A stretch of DNA of 33,207 bases, from positions 1-33,207 of the IMG/VR virus record IMGVR_UViG_3300005356_000486; one strand, written 5' to 3'. The stretch's first letter is position 1. Each line of letters opens with the position of its first letter. The translations under genes were made by a program, and so were the position numbers. The notes under the pieces are model-generated. The model saw only the letters and a program-made list of their open reading frames with translations. It did no database searches and was not told the DNA's origin. This DNA is from a virus. Below are positions 14,169 through 22,650 of this stretch, piece after piece.

Positions 14169-14723
14169 ATGACAGATAATATTGAAATCGTCAATAACAG
14201 AGATGAGCCACTGGAATCAGTAGGTGAAGTTGTCCGTCGTAAAAAAGGTGGCGCCCAACCCGGCAGCGGGCGCCCAAAGGGCAAGCTAAACCAATCAACC
14301 ATTGATGCTATGGCGGTCAAGAAAAAATACCAAGACAGAATCCGCAAGAATGCCGACCGACTATTCAATGCACAGTTTAGTCTTGCACAAGGCACTCAGA
14401 TGCTATTTGTCATCCATACCGATTCAAAGGGCCGCAGGGGCAAGCCAGAGCTTGTTACTGACGTAGATTTAATCTCGCGCTTCCTTGATGAGAATGAGGG
14501 TGTGGACGGCAGCATGAAAGTTGCCGACTATGCCGAGGGGTCTGCGTGTGACGATTATTTCTTCATCACTACGAAGCTTCCCGACAGCCGCACAATATCC
14601 GACATGCTCGACCGCGCCTTTGGCAAGGCAGACGCTACTCTAGATGTTACGACTAAGGGCGAGAGCATTAATCCATACTCCCAACTGTCTGTAGATGACC
14701 TACGAAAACTAGCGGGTAAATAA
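14169..14723 (+). CDS. putative terminase small subunit
   Basis: The 184-residue protein directly precedes the large terminase, whose ATG overlaps its stop. Residues 25-42 (KKGGAQPGSGRPKGKLNQ) are a basic Gly/Pro-rich AT-hook-like element seen at the N-terminus of many phage terminase small subunits. A helical region follows (AMAVKKKYQDRIRKNADRLF). No canonical HTH is obvious. The call rests on position and the basic DNA-binding element. No clear ribosome-binding site is seen in the 36-nt gap upstream. Confidence 0.65.
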   Translation: MTDNIEIVNNRDEPLESVGEVVRRKKGGAQPGSGRPKGKLNQSTIDAMAVKKKYQDRIRKNADRLFNAQFSLAQGTQMLFVIHTDSKGRRGKPELVTDVDLISRFLDENEGVDGSMKVADYAEGSACDDYFFITTKLPDSRTISDMLDRAFGKADATLDVTTKGESINPYSQLSVDDLRKLAGK

Positions 14724-16120
14724 TGATCCCTGACGAGGTTAAGCTAGAAGCCAGAAAGGAGCTCGCCCGCCGCTTCTTTTGGGACTTCGAGCAAATGCTG
14801 TATCCTGACCTGTATTGCGACGAACGCAAGATATTAAAGCTCGTTGCCGACACGCTACAGGACTTCATTGATAACTCCCCTAAGCATTACCTAGTACTAT
14901 CGTTGCCGCCAGGCTTCTATAAGTCATTCACAGCCAAGAATCTAGCCATGTGGTTAATGGGCCGCAATCCAAGGAACCGTGTCATTGGCGCCGCTAACTC
15001 GGGCGACTTATCAAGCATGTTTTCTACGCAGGTCAGAGACACTATCTTAGGCACCAACTACGGCAAAGGCGGCACGCCATACCCTGAAATATTCCCGGGC
15101 ACTAAAATCAAGCAGGGATTCGCAACCAAGAGCAAATGGGAGCTTGAGGGAAGCGCAGAGCCGTCTTATCGTGCAACGTCGCCTACATCAGCTCTGACAG
15201 GCTCTAGGGCGGATTACTTTATCATCGATGACATTATCAAGAACGCTACCGAGGCTCTTAATGCCAAGGCACTTGAAGATCACTTTAGCTGGTACAGGAA
15301 CACGCTGTTTTCCCGCGCCGATGGTGATAACTATAAATTCATATTCGTTATGCAGCGGTGGGCCACTAATGACTTGTCGGGTAGAATCATCAAATTCTAT
15401 GGCGATGATGTAGATGTAATCGACTTCCCCGTAGAAAAGGATGGCGTGCTGCTGGATGAAACCATTGTGAGTCGGGATAAGCTTGCCGAGGCTCAAAGAA
15501 CGCTGGCGCCCGAAGTATTCAAAGCCAACTACTACCAGCAGCCCGTGGACATCGAGGGTAGGCTTTACGAAGGGTTCAATGAGTGGAGCAAATTGCCTGA
15601 CGTTCCTATTAAACGCAACAACACTGACGTTGCAGATGAGGGTACGGACAATGTCTGTTCTATCAACTGGCTGGAAGTTAAAACTGATGATGAGGTCAAA
15701 GTCTACGTCACTGACATTTATTACTCACCGGACAAAGCTGAGATCACTGAACCGGAAGTAGCTAAGATGATTAACGCTGGTGACATCACCGAAGCAGAAT
15801 TTGAAAGCAACAATGGCGGTAAAGGGTACGCCCGGAACATCGAGCGTGAGCTACACAAGCTGCAGAACTACAAGACTGTCGTTACGTGGACACCGCAAAC
15901 ATCAAACAAAGAGGCTCGCATCTTGGCTTCAAGCGCATGGGTTGGCAAAAACGTCTACATGCCGCCGAACTGGACTAGCAAATATCCAGAGTTTGCTGCA
16001 GAGGTGCTTGGGTATGTGGCCGGTGGCAAGAACCTGCATGATGATGGCGTTGATGTACTGGCTACTATTTACGAGCGTGCGGTTAACGTGCAGCCTCTTG
16101 AGTATGGCGGCGTGCGTTAA
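14723..16120 (+). CDS. terminase large subunit
   Basis: The 465-residue packaging motor has a variant Walker A LPPGFYKS (G64-S68, lysine K67), a Walker B FIIDD ending at D169/D170, and a C-terminal RNase H-like nuclease region from about residue 300. VKVYVTDIYYS, ESNNGGKG and the late DDGVDVLA supply candidate acidic residues for the nuclease. It cuts concatemers and drives DNA into proheads with the small subunit and portal. Length is normal for the family. The start is in a TAATG overlap with the preceding gene. Confidence 0.9.
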   Translation: MIPDEVKLEARKELARRFFWDFEQMLYPDLYCDERKILKLVADTLQDFIDNSPKHYLVLSLPPGFYKSFTAKNLAMWLMGRNPRNRVIGAANSGDLSSMFSTQVRDTILGTNYGKGGTPYPEIFPGTKIKQGFATKSKWELEGSAEPSYRATSPTSALTGSRADYFIIDDIIKNATEALNAKALEDHFSWYRNTLFSRADGDNYKFIFVMQRWATNDLSGRIIKFYGDDVDVIDFPVEKDGVLLDETIVSRDKLAEAQRTLAPEVFKANYYQQPVDIEGRLYEGFNEWSKLPDVPIKRNNTDVADEGTDNVCSINWLEVKTDDEVKVYVTDIYYSPDKAEITEPEVAKMINAGDITEAEFESNNGGKGYARNIERELHKLQNYKTVVTWTPQTSNKEARILASSAWVGKNVYMPPNWTSKYPEFAAEVLGYVAGGKNLHDDGVDVLATIYERAVNVQPLEYGGVR

Positions 16121-16148
16121 TTCAGCCCCTACATACTAATTAGTAGAA

Positions 16149-17507
16149 ATGAGCCTCAAATCATACACAGCGGGTATAGTCAGTGCCATAAAAGGCAAAC
16201 CAGCCATGATTACAGTGGCTGATTTAGGCTGGAATAAGATAGCGATGGGTTCTACGTATGGCGAGTTCAAGTCAAACGATTACGAAAACGCCTACCCCTC
16301 CATAACGAAGATAACCAACAAGTTCATGAAGATTCGGCCATACGCTGTTAATGCGGATGGCGAGAAAGTCAGTACGACCCCCGCTGTCATCAATGCACTC
16401 TACCACCCAAACAAACTGAACAGTTCAGTGGAGTTCCGTGAGGCTCTATCGCTTATGTACCTCGTGCATCCAAAGACGCACATTCTCGTATGGCGTAAAG
16501 AGGGCGGCAAGATCGTTCCTGGCGGTAAGATTACGGCAAACAATATTGCTGGCTTTTCTTTCATGGAAGGTGTGGCGTGCGTCACTGTTGACGGTAAGAC
16601 CACATACACAATCACCACTCAGAGAGGCAGCGCCACATACACTGATGATGAGGTCATTACGCTCAGGGGATTAAACCCATACCGCATCAACACGGGTGGC
16701 TTCTCGCCAACACAGGCGGCGTGTAAGTGGACTACGATTGATGATTACATTGCTCAGTACCAAAAAGGATTCTTCAGGAATGGCGCAGTTCCATCCGGTG
16801 AGTTTATCATCACGGCCGCCACGGCAAAAGAGTTCAACGATATGGTCGATAAGATGCAGGAAAAGCATCGCGGCGCAGACAATAACAATAACATCATCTA
16901 CACCCATCGCCCTATCGACAAGGCCACAAACAAGCCAGCCCAGGCTCAAGTCGAGTGGGTGCCTTATTCTGTTTCAAACCGTGAACTGTCGCTTAAAGAC
17001 CTGTTCGACCAGGCCAACAAGAAGATCGACTCATCATACGGCGTACCAGCTTCTATCCGTGGCGTTGGCGAAAACAATAACTACGCTACAGCCCGAACCG
17101 ACCAGCAGAACTTCATGGAGAATGTTGTTGACCCTATCGCACTAAAGATATGGACCGGCTTCACTCATGAGCTAAACCGCATTACCGGCGGCCTGGGTGT
17201 GGCTATCTCTTACGACATCGTAATTCCACAGCTTGCAGATGAAGAATATGTCATAGAACAGCGCGACCAGATTCGTGATGAGCGGGTGCAAGCGTGGCTC
17301 GATAAAGGCTATTCCATAACCTCCATCAAGGCATACATGGACAGCGGCGATTTAGAGGACTTGGAGGTAGCAGAAGTTACCGAAGTTACCGAAGATGATC
17401 CAGACGTTGATGAGGGTAATGAGGTGTCGAAATCACCCGACCCTAATGCGCCAATCAAAGCGCAAAACAAAGAGGCAGCGAAAAGCACAAACCCAAAAGC
17501 GAAGTAA
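16149..17507 (+). CDS. portal protein
   Basis: The 452-residue protein matches HK97/SPP1-type portals: an N-terminal region with NAYPSITKITNKFMKIRPYAV, the wing segment LMYLVHPKTHILVWRK, the clip/stem region with YQKGFFRNGAVPSGEFI, and SYGVPASIRGVGENNNYATARTDQQNFMENVVDP typical of portals. It forms the dodecameric DNA channel. The last 60 residues are acidic then lysine-rich. A slippery heptamer lies three codons before the stop, giving a predicted 740-residue portal-MuF fusion. The ATG lacks a clear ribosome-binding site; a TAATTA box 6 nt upstream may indicate a local promoter. Confidence 0.9.
   Translation: MSLKSYTAGIVSAIKGKPAMITVADLGWNKIAMGSTYGEFKSNDYENAYPSITKITNKFMKIRPYAVNADGEKVSTTPAVINALYHPNKLNSSVEFREALSLMYLVHPKTHILVWRKEGGKIVPGGKITANNIAGFSFMEGVACVTVDGKTTYTITTQRGSATYTDDEVITLRGLNPYRINTGGFSPTQAACKWTTIDDYIAQYQKGFFRNGAVPSGEFIITAATAKEFNDMVDKMQEKHRGADNNNNIIYTHRPIDKATNKPAQAQVEWVPYSVSNRELSLKDLFDQANKKIDSSYGVPASIRGVGENNNYATARTDQQNFMENVVDPIALKIWTGFTHELNRITGGLGVAISYDIVIPQLADEEYVIEQRDQIRDERVQAWLDKGYSITSIKAYMDSGDLEDLEVAEVTEVTEDDPDVDEGNEVSKSPDPNAPIKAQNKEAAKSTNPKAK
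17492..17498 (+). promoter_or_regulatory. -1 programmed frameshift slippery site
   Basis: The heptamer C_CCA_AAA is in frame with the portal gene (CCA at 17493, AAA at 17496) and fits X_XXY_YYZ. After it the portal frame reads GCG AAG TAA. A -1 slip enters the open MuF frame. A GAGG at 17472-17475, 16 nt upstream, could act as an internal stimulatory Shine-Dalgarno. No strong downstream stem was identified by eye. Confidence 0.6.
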
Positions 17508-18370
17508 GCCCCGACCCATCCGTTGATGCTGAACTTGTCCCTTACGAGCAAGACATTGAAGCGAAGCTAAACGCTCAGATTGACCGACAGGTTGCACGAG
17601 CCACTGACAACGTAACCGATGAAGCCTCAACCGATCAGGAGGATAACGATTTATCTGAGGCTATTCTGGCTACTCTACTGCTGGCTCTACTTATGCGCGG
17701 CTCTACGCAGTACAACAACGGTATTGGCCTAGCCTTGGCTGCAGGGGTAGATATATCCGGCACAAGCAAGTTTGTTGGTTCAATGACCGATGACGATCAG
17801 ACTCGTATGCTCGAAGTCGTGCAGGGATTCAACAGCGATACCGACAAGGGTATTCAGAAGCTACTCGCAGACGCTAAAGCGGCCGGTAAGACCCCAGATG
17901 AAACTAGGAAAGAGCTAGAAAGCTTTACGGCCCAGCAAGCCGACCGCGTTGAACGGTTCGCCAAGAATGAAGCATGGCGTATCAGTGAGATTGGTGGCCT
18001 ACGGGCTATGACTCAGCTAGATGGTGAGCTTCCGAGTGCTGGCATGTATAAGACGTGGACTGTACAGGCAAGCGCCTGCCCTATTTGCCTGGATTACGCG
18101 GGAATATCAGTAAAGGTAAAACAGCAGTTTTTCGGCGGCATAGATGGGCCACCAGCTCACGTCACATGCCGGTGCATGCTCACCTACTCAGTGGTCAAAG
18201 AAGACGCTACCGGCAAGCTAGAGATGCACTGTGCATCATGTGATCGATTTTTAGGCATTACGGACAGAACGGAAACTAACGACCAGATCAAATGCCCAAA
18301 CTCTAAATGCCGTGCGCTCGCTGTGCCTGTGCTTAGGGTGTTAGTTCAGCCTCTTCACAATAGTAAATAG
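17498..18370 (+). CDS. MuF-like head morphogenesis protein with Com-like zinc ribbon
   Basis: From the slippery site, 290 residues are open in the -1 frame. The segment before the first ATG (17693) looks coding (LVPYEQDIEAKLNAQIDRQV), as at the N-terminus of MuF proteins, but has no ATG, GTG or TTG and the 17693 ATG has no ribosome-binding site. The MuF core is helical, then TWTVQASACPICLDYAG and GPPAHVTCRCMLTY, the family's Cys/His signature. A C-terminal zinc ribbon follows (HCASCDRFLG, then KCPNSKCRA), similar to phage Mu Com. MuF proteins are minor head proteins acting at the portal. Expression as a portal fusion is the favoured reading. Confidence 0.8.
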   Translation, partial: SEVSPDPSVDAELVPYEQDIEAKLNAQIDRQVARATDNVTDEASTDQEDNDLSEAILATLLLALLMRGSTQYNNGIGLALAAGVDISGTSKFVGSMTDDDQTRMLEVVQGFNSDTDKGIQKLLADAKAAGKTPDETRKELESFTAQQADRVERFAKNEAWRISEIGGLRAMTQLDGELPSAGMYKTWTVQASACPICLDYAGISVKVKQQFFGGIDGPPAHVTCRCMLTYSVVKEDATGKLEMHCASCDRFLGITDRTETNDQIKCPNSKCRALAVPVLRVLVQPLHNSK

Positions 18371-18438
18371 AACCGAACGAGCAAAGTTCATAAAGAGCGC
18401 TAGGGAGTGTTCTAAAACTTAACAATTAAGGAAGTGCT

Positions 18439-20373
18439 ATGAAGAAACCATTTATGCAGGTTGCTTCTGATGGTGTTTACGAAGTCATTATAGAGGGCAT
18501 AATTTCTAGCGAATATTGGTGGGGTGATGAATTTACTCCAGACATGGTTCGCCAGGAACTTGCAATCGCAGGCGGAAACCCGATCAGGATTATCATCAAT
18601 AGTCCTGGCGGCGAATGTTTTGCGGGCGCAGCTATCTACAATGCTCTGTTGCAATACCAAGGACGCAAGACTGTACGGGTTGACGGCGTAGCGGCTTCAA
18701 TGGCAAGTGTGATTGCTATGGTAGGTGACGAGATTCACATGTCTCCCGGCTCTACCATGATGATTCATCGTCCGTCTGTGCTAGCTGCGGGGAATGCAAA
18801 TGACCTACAGAAAGCTATCGAGATGCTTTTAGCGCTCGAAGAGACAATCATCCCCATTTACGAGAAACGCACTGGTTTATCGAAGGATGAAATCTTTGCA
18901 CTGCTCGATGCAGAAACATGGATGTCGCCCGAGAAAGCTATTGAGCTCGGATTTGCGGATAAGTTGGACGAAGAACCGGCGCCAAGCACCAATGCCTTTG
19001 ACAAGATTAAGGCCATGCTCACCAATGAGCAGTTCGCCTTTTCTATGTCAGCCGTCCACAAATCCCTAGAGGATTATGTGGCTAAAGCCGAAGCATCCGA
19101 AGTGGAAACCGAAGTACAGACCGAGGAAACCACGGAGCCTGAGACTCCAAAACCCGCAGAAGAAACTGCTGTTGCAACCGAGGAAGTTGCCGAGACTGAG
19201 GAAGTCGAAAGCGTTGCAGAGACGCCAGTGGAAGAGGAAGTGACTGAACCTACCGCCGCTGAAACCAATAAGCCAGTCGCAAAGGTAAATGATATGACTA
19301 AAAATATTGCCGCAGATACTGTTGTAGAAGCACCGGCCCTAGCCGATCCTGCTGTTGCAACTGTAAACAAAGAGGGCGTCACGACTCGTGAAGCCAAGAA
19401 AATGGTTGCACTAGCATTCGCTGCTGCATACAAGAAAGACACTAAAGAATTCAACCGCATCACCGAAGAGTTGAATGCAAAGATGGTGATCGACGGAACC
19501 AATACGGAACTGTTCGGTTCGCAAATCTTTGATACCGACATTCGTAACGCATATCTAAACGTCGGCCGCGTTGGTCAATTGGTTAACCGCATTGATCTTG
19601 AGGGCGCAGGCTCATTCAAGATTCTCGTTGAGGAAGCCGTAACCGCATTTGCCCCAACTTCGCTTGGTGGCGAAAAGGACGTGGACACCCCATCATGGGT
19701 TCCTGTTACCTGGGCTCCACACGAATGGTCGAAGATTGTGCCTTGGCTGGATGGTGTACAGCGCCGCTCACCGCTCGCAATGTACTCGCTCATTGTTAAC
19801 TACATCGCTCGTTCACTCGCTTTGACCGAAGACACTATCATCCTGACCTACGAAGGTGAAACTGTTGACGGCGAAGTGTTCCCCGCCACTGGCCTTGTTC
19901 CAATTTTGATAACTGCTGGCCGCGTAACGTCTGTTGCAAGCTATGACTCTGGTGATGTAATTCGGGCACTTGGCGAGGCTTACGGAAAGGTTAAGAGTGA
20001 TTTGCCTCTGACCATCGTAGCCAACCGCACCACTTGGGGTCTGCTTGCTACTTCCATGGATGCAAATGACCACCCAGTCTTTACGGTAGTTGGCGACCAA
20101 GTTTCTGCCGGTGCCTTGGGCACGTTCAAGGTCGTTCAGTCGAGTGTGCTTGAAGATGGCGATGTGGTCATCGGTGCCCTCCCCGACTACACGTTGGCAA
20201 CTCGTGGTGATGTGGACTACCTATTCAGCCGCGAAGCTACCATCGGTAGCGGTGAAGGTGCGCTTAATCTGTTCACGCAGAACGGTTCAGCTGTACGTGC
20301 TTCTATCGAGTACGATGGCCGTCCTGAGCGAAACACAAGCTTCCAGTTGCTTGAATTCGCGAGTGAATCTTAA
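18439..20373 (+). CDS. ClpP-like prohead protease fused to major capsid protein
   Basis: The 644-residue polyprotein starts after AAGGAAG. Residues 1-190 are a ClpP/S14-type protease: SPGG (55-58) oxyanion segment, GVAASMAS with nucleophile S87, and MMIHRPS with H110. Residues about 210-280 are Glu/Thr/Pro-rich and resemble a scaffold. From about 286 the sequence is an HK97-fold capsid protein, with the delta/scaffold-like helix REAKKMVALAFAAAYKKDTKEFN and the core VGQLVNRIDLEGAGSFKILVEE. An in-frame ATG at 19294 (M286) has AAAGG 8 nt upstream and could yield a free 359-residue capsid protein. Confidence 0.9.
   Translation: MKKPFMQVASDGVYEVIIEGIISSEYWWGDEFTPDMVRQELAIAGGNPIRIIINSPGGECFAGAAIYNALLQYQGRKTVRVDGVAASMASVIAMVGDEIHMSPGSTMMIHRPSVLAAGNANDLQKAIEMLLALEETIIPIYEKRTGLSKDEIFALLDAETWMSPEKAIELGFADKLDEEPAPSTNAFDKIKAMLTNEQFAFSMSAVHKSLEDYVAKAEASEVETEVQTEETTEPETPKPAEETAVATEEVAETEEVESVAETPVEEEVTEPTAAETNKPVAKVNDMTKNIAADTVVEAPALADPAVATVNKEGVTTREAKKMVALAFAAAYKKDTKEFNRITEELNAKMVIDGTNTELFGSQIFDTDIRNAYLNVGRVGQLVNRIDLEGAGSFKILVEEAVTAFAPTSLGGEKDVDTPSWVPVTWAPHEWSKIVPWLDGVQRRSPLAMYSLIVNYIARSLALTEDTIILTYEGETVDGEVFPATGLVPILITAGRVTSVASYDSGDVIRALGEAYGKVKSDLPLTIVANRTTWGLLATSMDANDHPVFTVVGDQVSAGALGTFKVVQSSVLEDGDVVIGALPDYTLATRGDVDYLFSREATIGSGEGALNLFTQNGSAVRASIEYDGRPERNTSFQLLEFASES
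19294..20373 (+). CDS. possible internal start: free major capsid protein
   Basis: Inside the protease-capsid frame, ATG 19294 is preceded by AAAGGTAAATGAT, an adequate ribosome-binding site, and begins MTKNIAADTVV, just after the acidic linker. Initiation here would give 359 residues of scaffold helix and HK97-fold capsid, the subunit needed in hundreds of copies, without equimolar protease. Lambda C/Nu3 is the classic precedent for nested starts. Proteolytic release from the polyprotein is the alternative. Both could operate. Confidence 0.45.
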   Translation: MTKNIAADTVVEAPALADPAVATVNKEGVTTREAKKMVALAFAAAYKKDTKEFNRITEELNAKMVIDGTNTELFGSQIFDTDIRNAYLNVGRVGQLVNRIDLEGAGSFKILVEEAVTAFAPTSLGGEKDVDTPSWVPVTWAPHEWSKIVPWLDGVQRRSPLAMYSLIVNYIARSLALTEDTIILTYEGETVDGEVFPATGLVPILITAGRVTSVASYDSGDVIRALGEAYGKVKSDLPLTIVANRTTWGLLATSMDANDHPVFTVVGDQVSAGALGTFKVVQSSVLEDGDVVIGALPDYTLATRGDVDYLFSREATIGSGEGALNLFTQNGSAVRASIEYDGRPERNTSFQLLEFASES

Positions 20374-20397
20374 TAGAGGTGTAAAGGGGTCAAACTG

Positions 20398-21027
20398 ATG
20401 GACCAAGCACAACTTGAAGCGCTGTTAGGGCGACCCCTAACCTCTATGGAGGCTAGTAACCTCGAATTGTACCTTGAAATAGCACAGGAAAGCCTTGAGG
20501 AGCTGCTTTGCATCTCGCTAGATTCCGCACCGGATGATAGTACAGACCCGGCGGAAGAAACGAGGACGTTCGACATACGAGAGGGTTATGGTACGGTATT
20601 TACCGATATATTCGCAGGAATATCCGAGGTAAGCGTGGATGGTGTTACAACCACCGATTATTACCCGGCATTCTGGGATAAGCGAAATAGCCCGTACTAT
20701 AACTCAATCGTGCTGGATGGCTGCAGCGGAAAAACCATATCCATTACCGGATATTGGGGCTTTGACGAGCTGCCGAGCGATCTGAAGCTGCTTCTGGCGC
20801 AATTATTTGCTAACACTAGCAAAAAATATGTAGCCGGAGGCGATAATGTCAAAAGCAAGCAAGTTGAGGACTTCCGCATTACCTATGGTGATCTGACTGA
20901 TGATCAGACGTTCCTGAATGCCAATGCTCGCACCATTCAGAAGTACAGCATGTGCAATATAGGATACGTAAGGCATGGCAAAACATGCGCCAGGCATGGA
21001 GTACACGACTGTGGATACTGTATTTGA
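20398..21027 (+). CDS. head-tail connector (adaptor) protein
   Basis: The 209-residue protein follows the capsid gene with AAAGGGG upstream. Its start, QLEALLGRPLTSMEASNLELYLEIAQESLEELLC, is the usual helical opening of phage gp6/gp15-like connectors, followed by strand-rich EVSVDGVTTTDYYP and a closing helical part (LPSDLKLLLAQLFANTSKKY). It would bind below the portal ring. The C-terminus has an unusual Cys/His-rich tail (CARHGVHDCGYCI) that may bind metal. It overlaps the next reading frame. Confidence 0.7.
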   Translation: MDQAQLEALLGRPLTSMEASNLELYLEIAQESLEELLCISLDSAPDDSTDPAEETRTFDIREGYGTVFTDIFAGISEVSVDGVTTTDYYPAFWDKRNSPYYNSIVLDGCSGKTISITGYWGFDELPSDLKLLLAQLFANTSKKYVAGGDNVKSKQVEDFRITYGDLTDDQTFLNANARTIQKYSMCNIGYVRHGKTCARHGVHDCGYCI

Positions 21028-21391
21028 TGTATTCGAGCAGGTTTCGTACCAATTCCTAGAAGTATCTAGGGGTGGTGTGTACGGCAACCGGATTACTGCA
21101 ACGCACGATGCGATGGGAGTATTTAAGCTTCGCAATTCTATGGTGCAGCAGCAAAACCAGGAGCTACGTCAATCTGCCGCCGCCCTTCACATCCATCCAG
21201 ACGAATCTTTTATTGCCGACATCACCACTGCCGGCAAAATACAGTTCGTAGGCAATGGTGTACGGGTTGCGGGAGTCGACTACGAGATCATCGGTAACAC
21301 TGGTGGTGACAACTATGATGATGGCGAGCGTGAACATTACACACTTACTCTGCAAAATGCTGACTATTCAGATTACGAGGAGGAATCGTAA
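20975..21391 (+). CDS. putative head-closure (stopper) protein
   Basis: The protein has 138 residues from ATG 20975, or 131 from the ATG at 20996; neither has a strong ribosome-binding site. Both overlap the end of the connector gene. It is beta-rich (VDTVFDVFEQVSYQFLEVSRGGVYG and later FVGNGVRVAGVDYEII) with a charged helix between. Size, fold pattern and position after the connector suggest an SPP1 gp16-type stopper. I did not recognise a specific family motif. Confidence 0.55.
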   Translation: MAKHAPGMEYTTVDTVFDVFEQVSYQFLEVSRGGVYGNRITATHDAMGVFKLRNSMVQQQNQELRQSAAALHIHPDESFIADITTAGKIQFVGNGVRVAGVDYEIIGNTGGDNYDDGEREHYTLTLQNADYSDYEEES

Positions 21392-21717
21392 TGGGGGGCT
21401 TTACATCAAACTCACGCGCTTGGTTTGCCGAGGAAACTCGCGTTTTGAAACGCGCAGAGGAGGCCATGGCTGGCGTTATCGTCACGAGAGCAACAATACT
21501 CGCACCAAAAGAAAGCGGCGCACTAGGCGATGATGGGCGCGTTGAAACGGGCTCTGACGGGCACCATTCGGCAGTGTTTGGTGACGCATCTGTGCCATAT
21601 GCACGGCGCCGGCACTTTGAAAACAAAAAGAACCCGCAGACGCTTAACTACTTGCAAAAGGCCGGTGATAGCGTCGCAAAAGAAAACGTTAAAAAGTATG
21701 TGGATATGGGTCGTTGA
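21391..21717 (+). CDS. HK97 gp10-like neck/tail-completion protein
   Basis: The 108-residue protein starts in a TAATG overlap. An N-terminal helical segment (ETRVLKRAEEAMAGVIVTRA) is followed by APKESGALGDDGRVET, the conserved 'P..sG.Lr.s' turn of HK97 gp10-type proteins, and by VPYARRRHFENKKNPQT, where these proteins usually carry YA..vE.G. It probably joins head and tail. Confidence 0.7.
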   Translation: MGGFTSNSRAWFAEETRVLKRAEEAMAGVIVTRATILAPKESGALGDDGRVETGSDGHHSAVFGDASVPYARRRHFENKKNPQTLNYLQKAGDSVAKENVKKYVDMGR

Positions 21718-21719
21718 CC

Positions 21720-22118
21720 ATGATTACGCTAAGTTTTTTGAAACTCCTTGAGACTGAGGGCTTTGGCACGATAGACACTGATCTGTTCTTTCAAAAGCTA
21801 ACTTTGGATAAAAAGGGTGTTTATATCGCAGATATAGGCAACCCAGTCGCCAAAGGAAGCCGAGATACGCAGTCGTATGAGCTATTAGCTAGGGGCACTA
21901 GCGATGTTGACGGCTACCAGAAATTAACTGCTATACGCAAGTATCTGGTACGAAACTACTCAACAATCTGCGAATTGCCCGCTGTTCCACCGATAACCGA
22001 TGAGGCTTACACCAATGTCGAGTTATCCAAACCATCAACAATAACCAATGTCGGCTTAGATGCCCAAAACAGAATCATCTATAGCATGACGGGAACAATA
22101 ATCTTTAAGGAGAAATAA
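21720..22118 (+). CDS. putative tail terminator / minor tail protein
   Basis: The 132-residue protein starts at ATG 21720; a TTG at 21714 gives two more residues. It has the alpha/beta pattern expected of gp12/gpU-like tail terminators (FLKLLETEGFGTIDTDLFFQKL, YELLARGTSDVDGYQKL, and a C-terminal SMTGTIIFKEK strand). It lies between the gp10-like gene and the major tail protein, where the terminator is normally found. No motif is decisive. Confidence 0.6.
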   Translation: MITLSFLKLLETEGFGTIDTDLFFQKLTLDKKGVYIADIGNPVAKGSRDTQSYELLARGTSDVDGYQKLTAIRKYLVRNYSTICELPAVPPITDEAYTNVELSKPSTITNVGLDAQNRIIYSMTGTIIFKEK

Positions 22119-22119
22119 T

Positions 22120-22602
22120 ATGTCAGTTCCAACTAGCTCCGACCCTATGGGCGGCAAACTTAGTGTCGAAATTAATAGTGTAGTCATTCCTAGCTTTATG
22201 CTTGGCTCGGTATCGGCGAATGTGGCGCAGCTGTTACGTACTAGCGACCGCCTGTCCGGTTCTACCACTACGCCCAGCAACCAGCTCGACAACCCATCGT
22301 TTGACATCGCGTTCTACCCGAACAACTGGTCAGACTTGCGATATTTCATGCCTGACAACATGGACGGTGATTCATTCGTGCTTGGGGGTGCCGACTGCAC
22401 GCTGCCAGCCACGGTGCCAGTAGTTTTGCACTATGAGTGCGAGGATGATGAAAACCGTGACGTGAATATCCCAGTTGCCCGCGTTTCATTCGAGGACAAG
22501 AGTGAGCGCAACGCTACTGATGACCTTTCGGTACTGATTCACATCTACCCGCAGCCGAACGAGCTCGGCCAAGTCGTTTACGGCCCGATGCCTACGAGCT
22601 AA
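22120..22602 (+). CDS. major tail protein
   Basis: The 160-residue protein follows AAGGAGAAATAAT and begins 1 nt after the previous stop. It is beta-rich with few helices (LSVEINSVVIPSFMLGSVSAN, then VPVVLHYECEDDENRDVNIPVARVSFEDK), consistent with the tube-forming fold. A strong terminator follows, as expected at the end of a head/tail-tube transcript. The call rests on position, fold pattern and high expression context rather than a unique motif. Confidence 0.7.
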   Translation: MSVPTSSDPMGGKLSVEINSVVIPSFMLGSVSANVAQLLRTSDRLSGSTTTPSNQLDNPSFDIAFYPNNWSDLRYFMPDNMDGDSFVLGGADCTLPATVPVVLHYECEDDENRDVNIPVARVSFEDKSERNATDDLSVLIHIYPQPNELGQVVYGPMPTS

Positions 22603-22622
22603 GTCGCGCGGATCGTGCATTT

Positions 22623-22648
22623 AAAAAGCCCCTATCTTGGGGCTTTTT
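22623..22648 (+). terminator. bidirectional terminator
   Basis: AAAAAGCCCC (22623-22632) and GGGGCTTTTT (22639-22648) form a 10-bp stem with a 6-nt loop and T runs on both strands. It separates the major tail gene from the convergent minus-strand gene ending at 22651. Confidence 0.9.
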
Positions 22649-22650
22649 CT

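Noticed and set aside
21712-21735. 15-nt match to the start of lacZ alpha (TGACCATGATTACGC), possible vector carry-over
   Set aside because: The match ends after 15 nt apart from a short AAG, the reading frame continues as a normal tail gene, and the flanks are phage. Coincidence is more likely than cloning-vector sequence.
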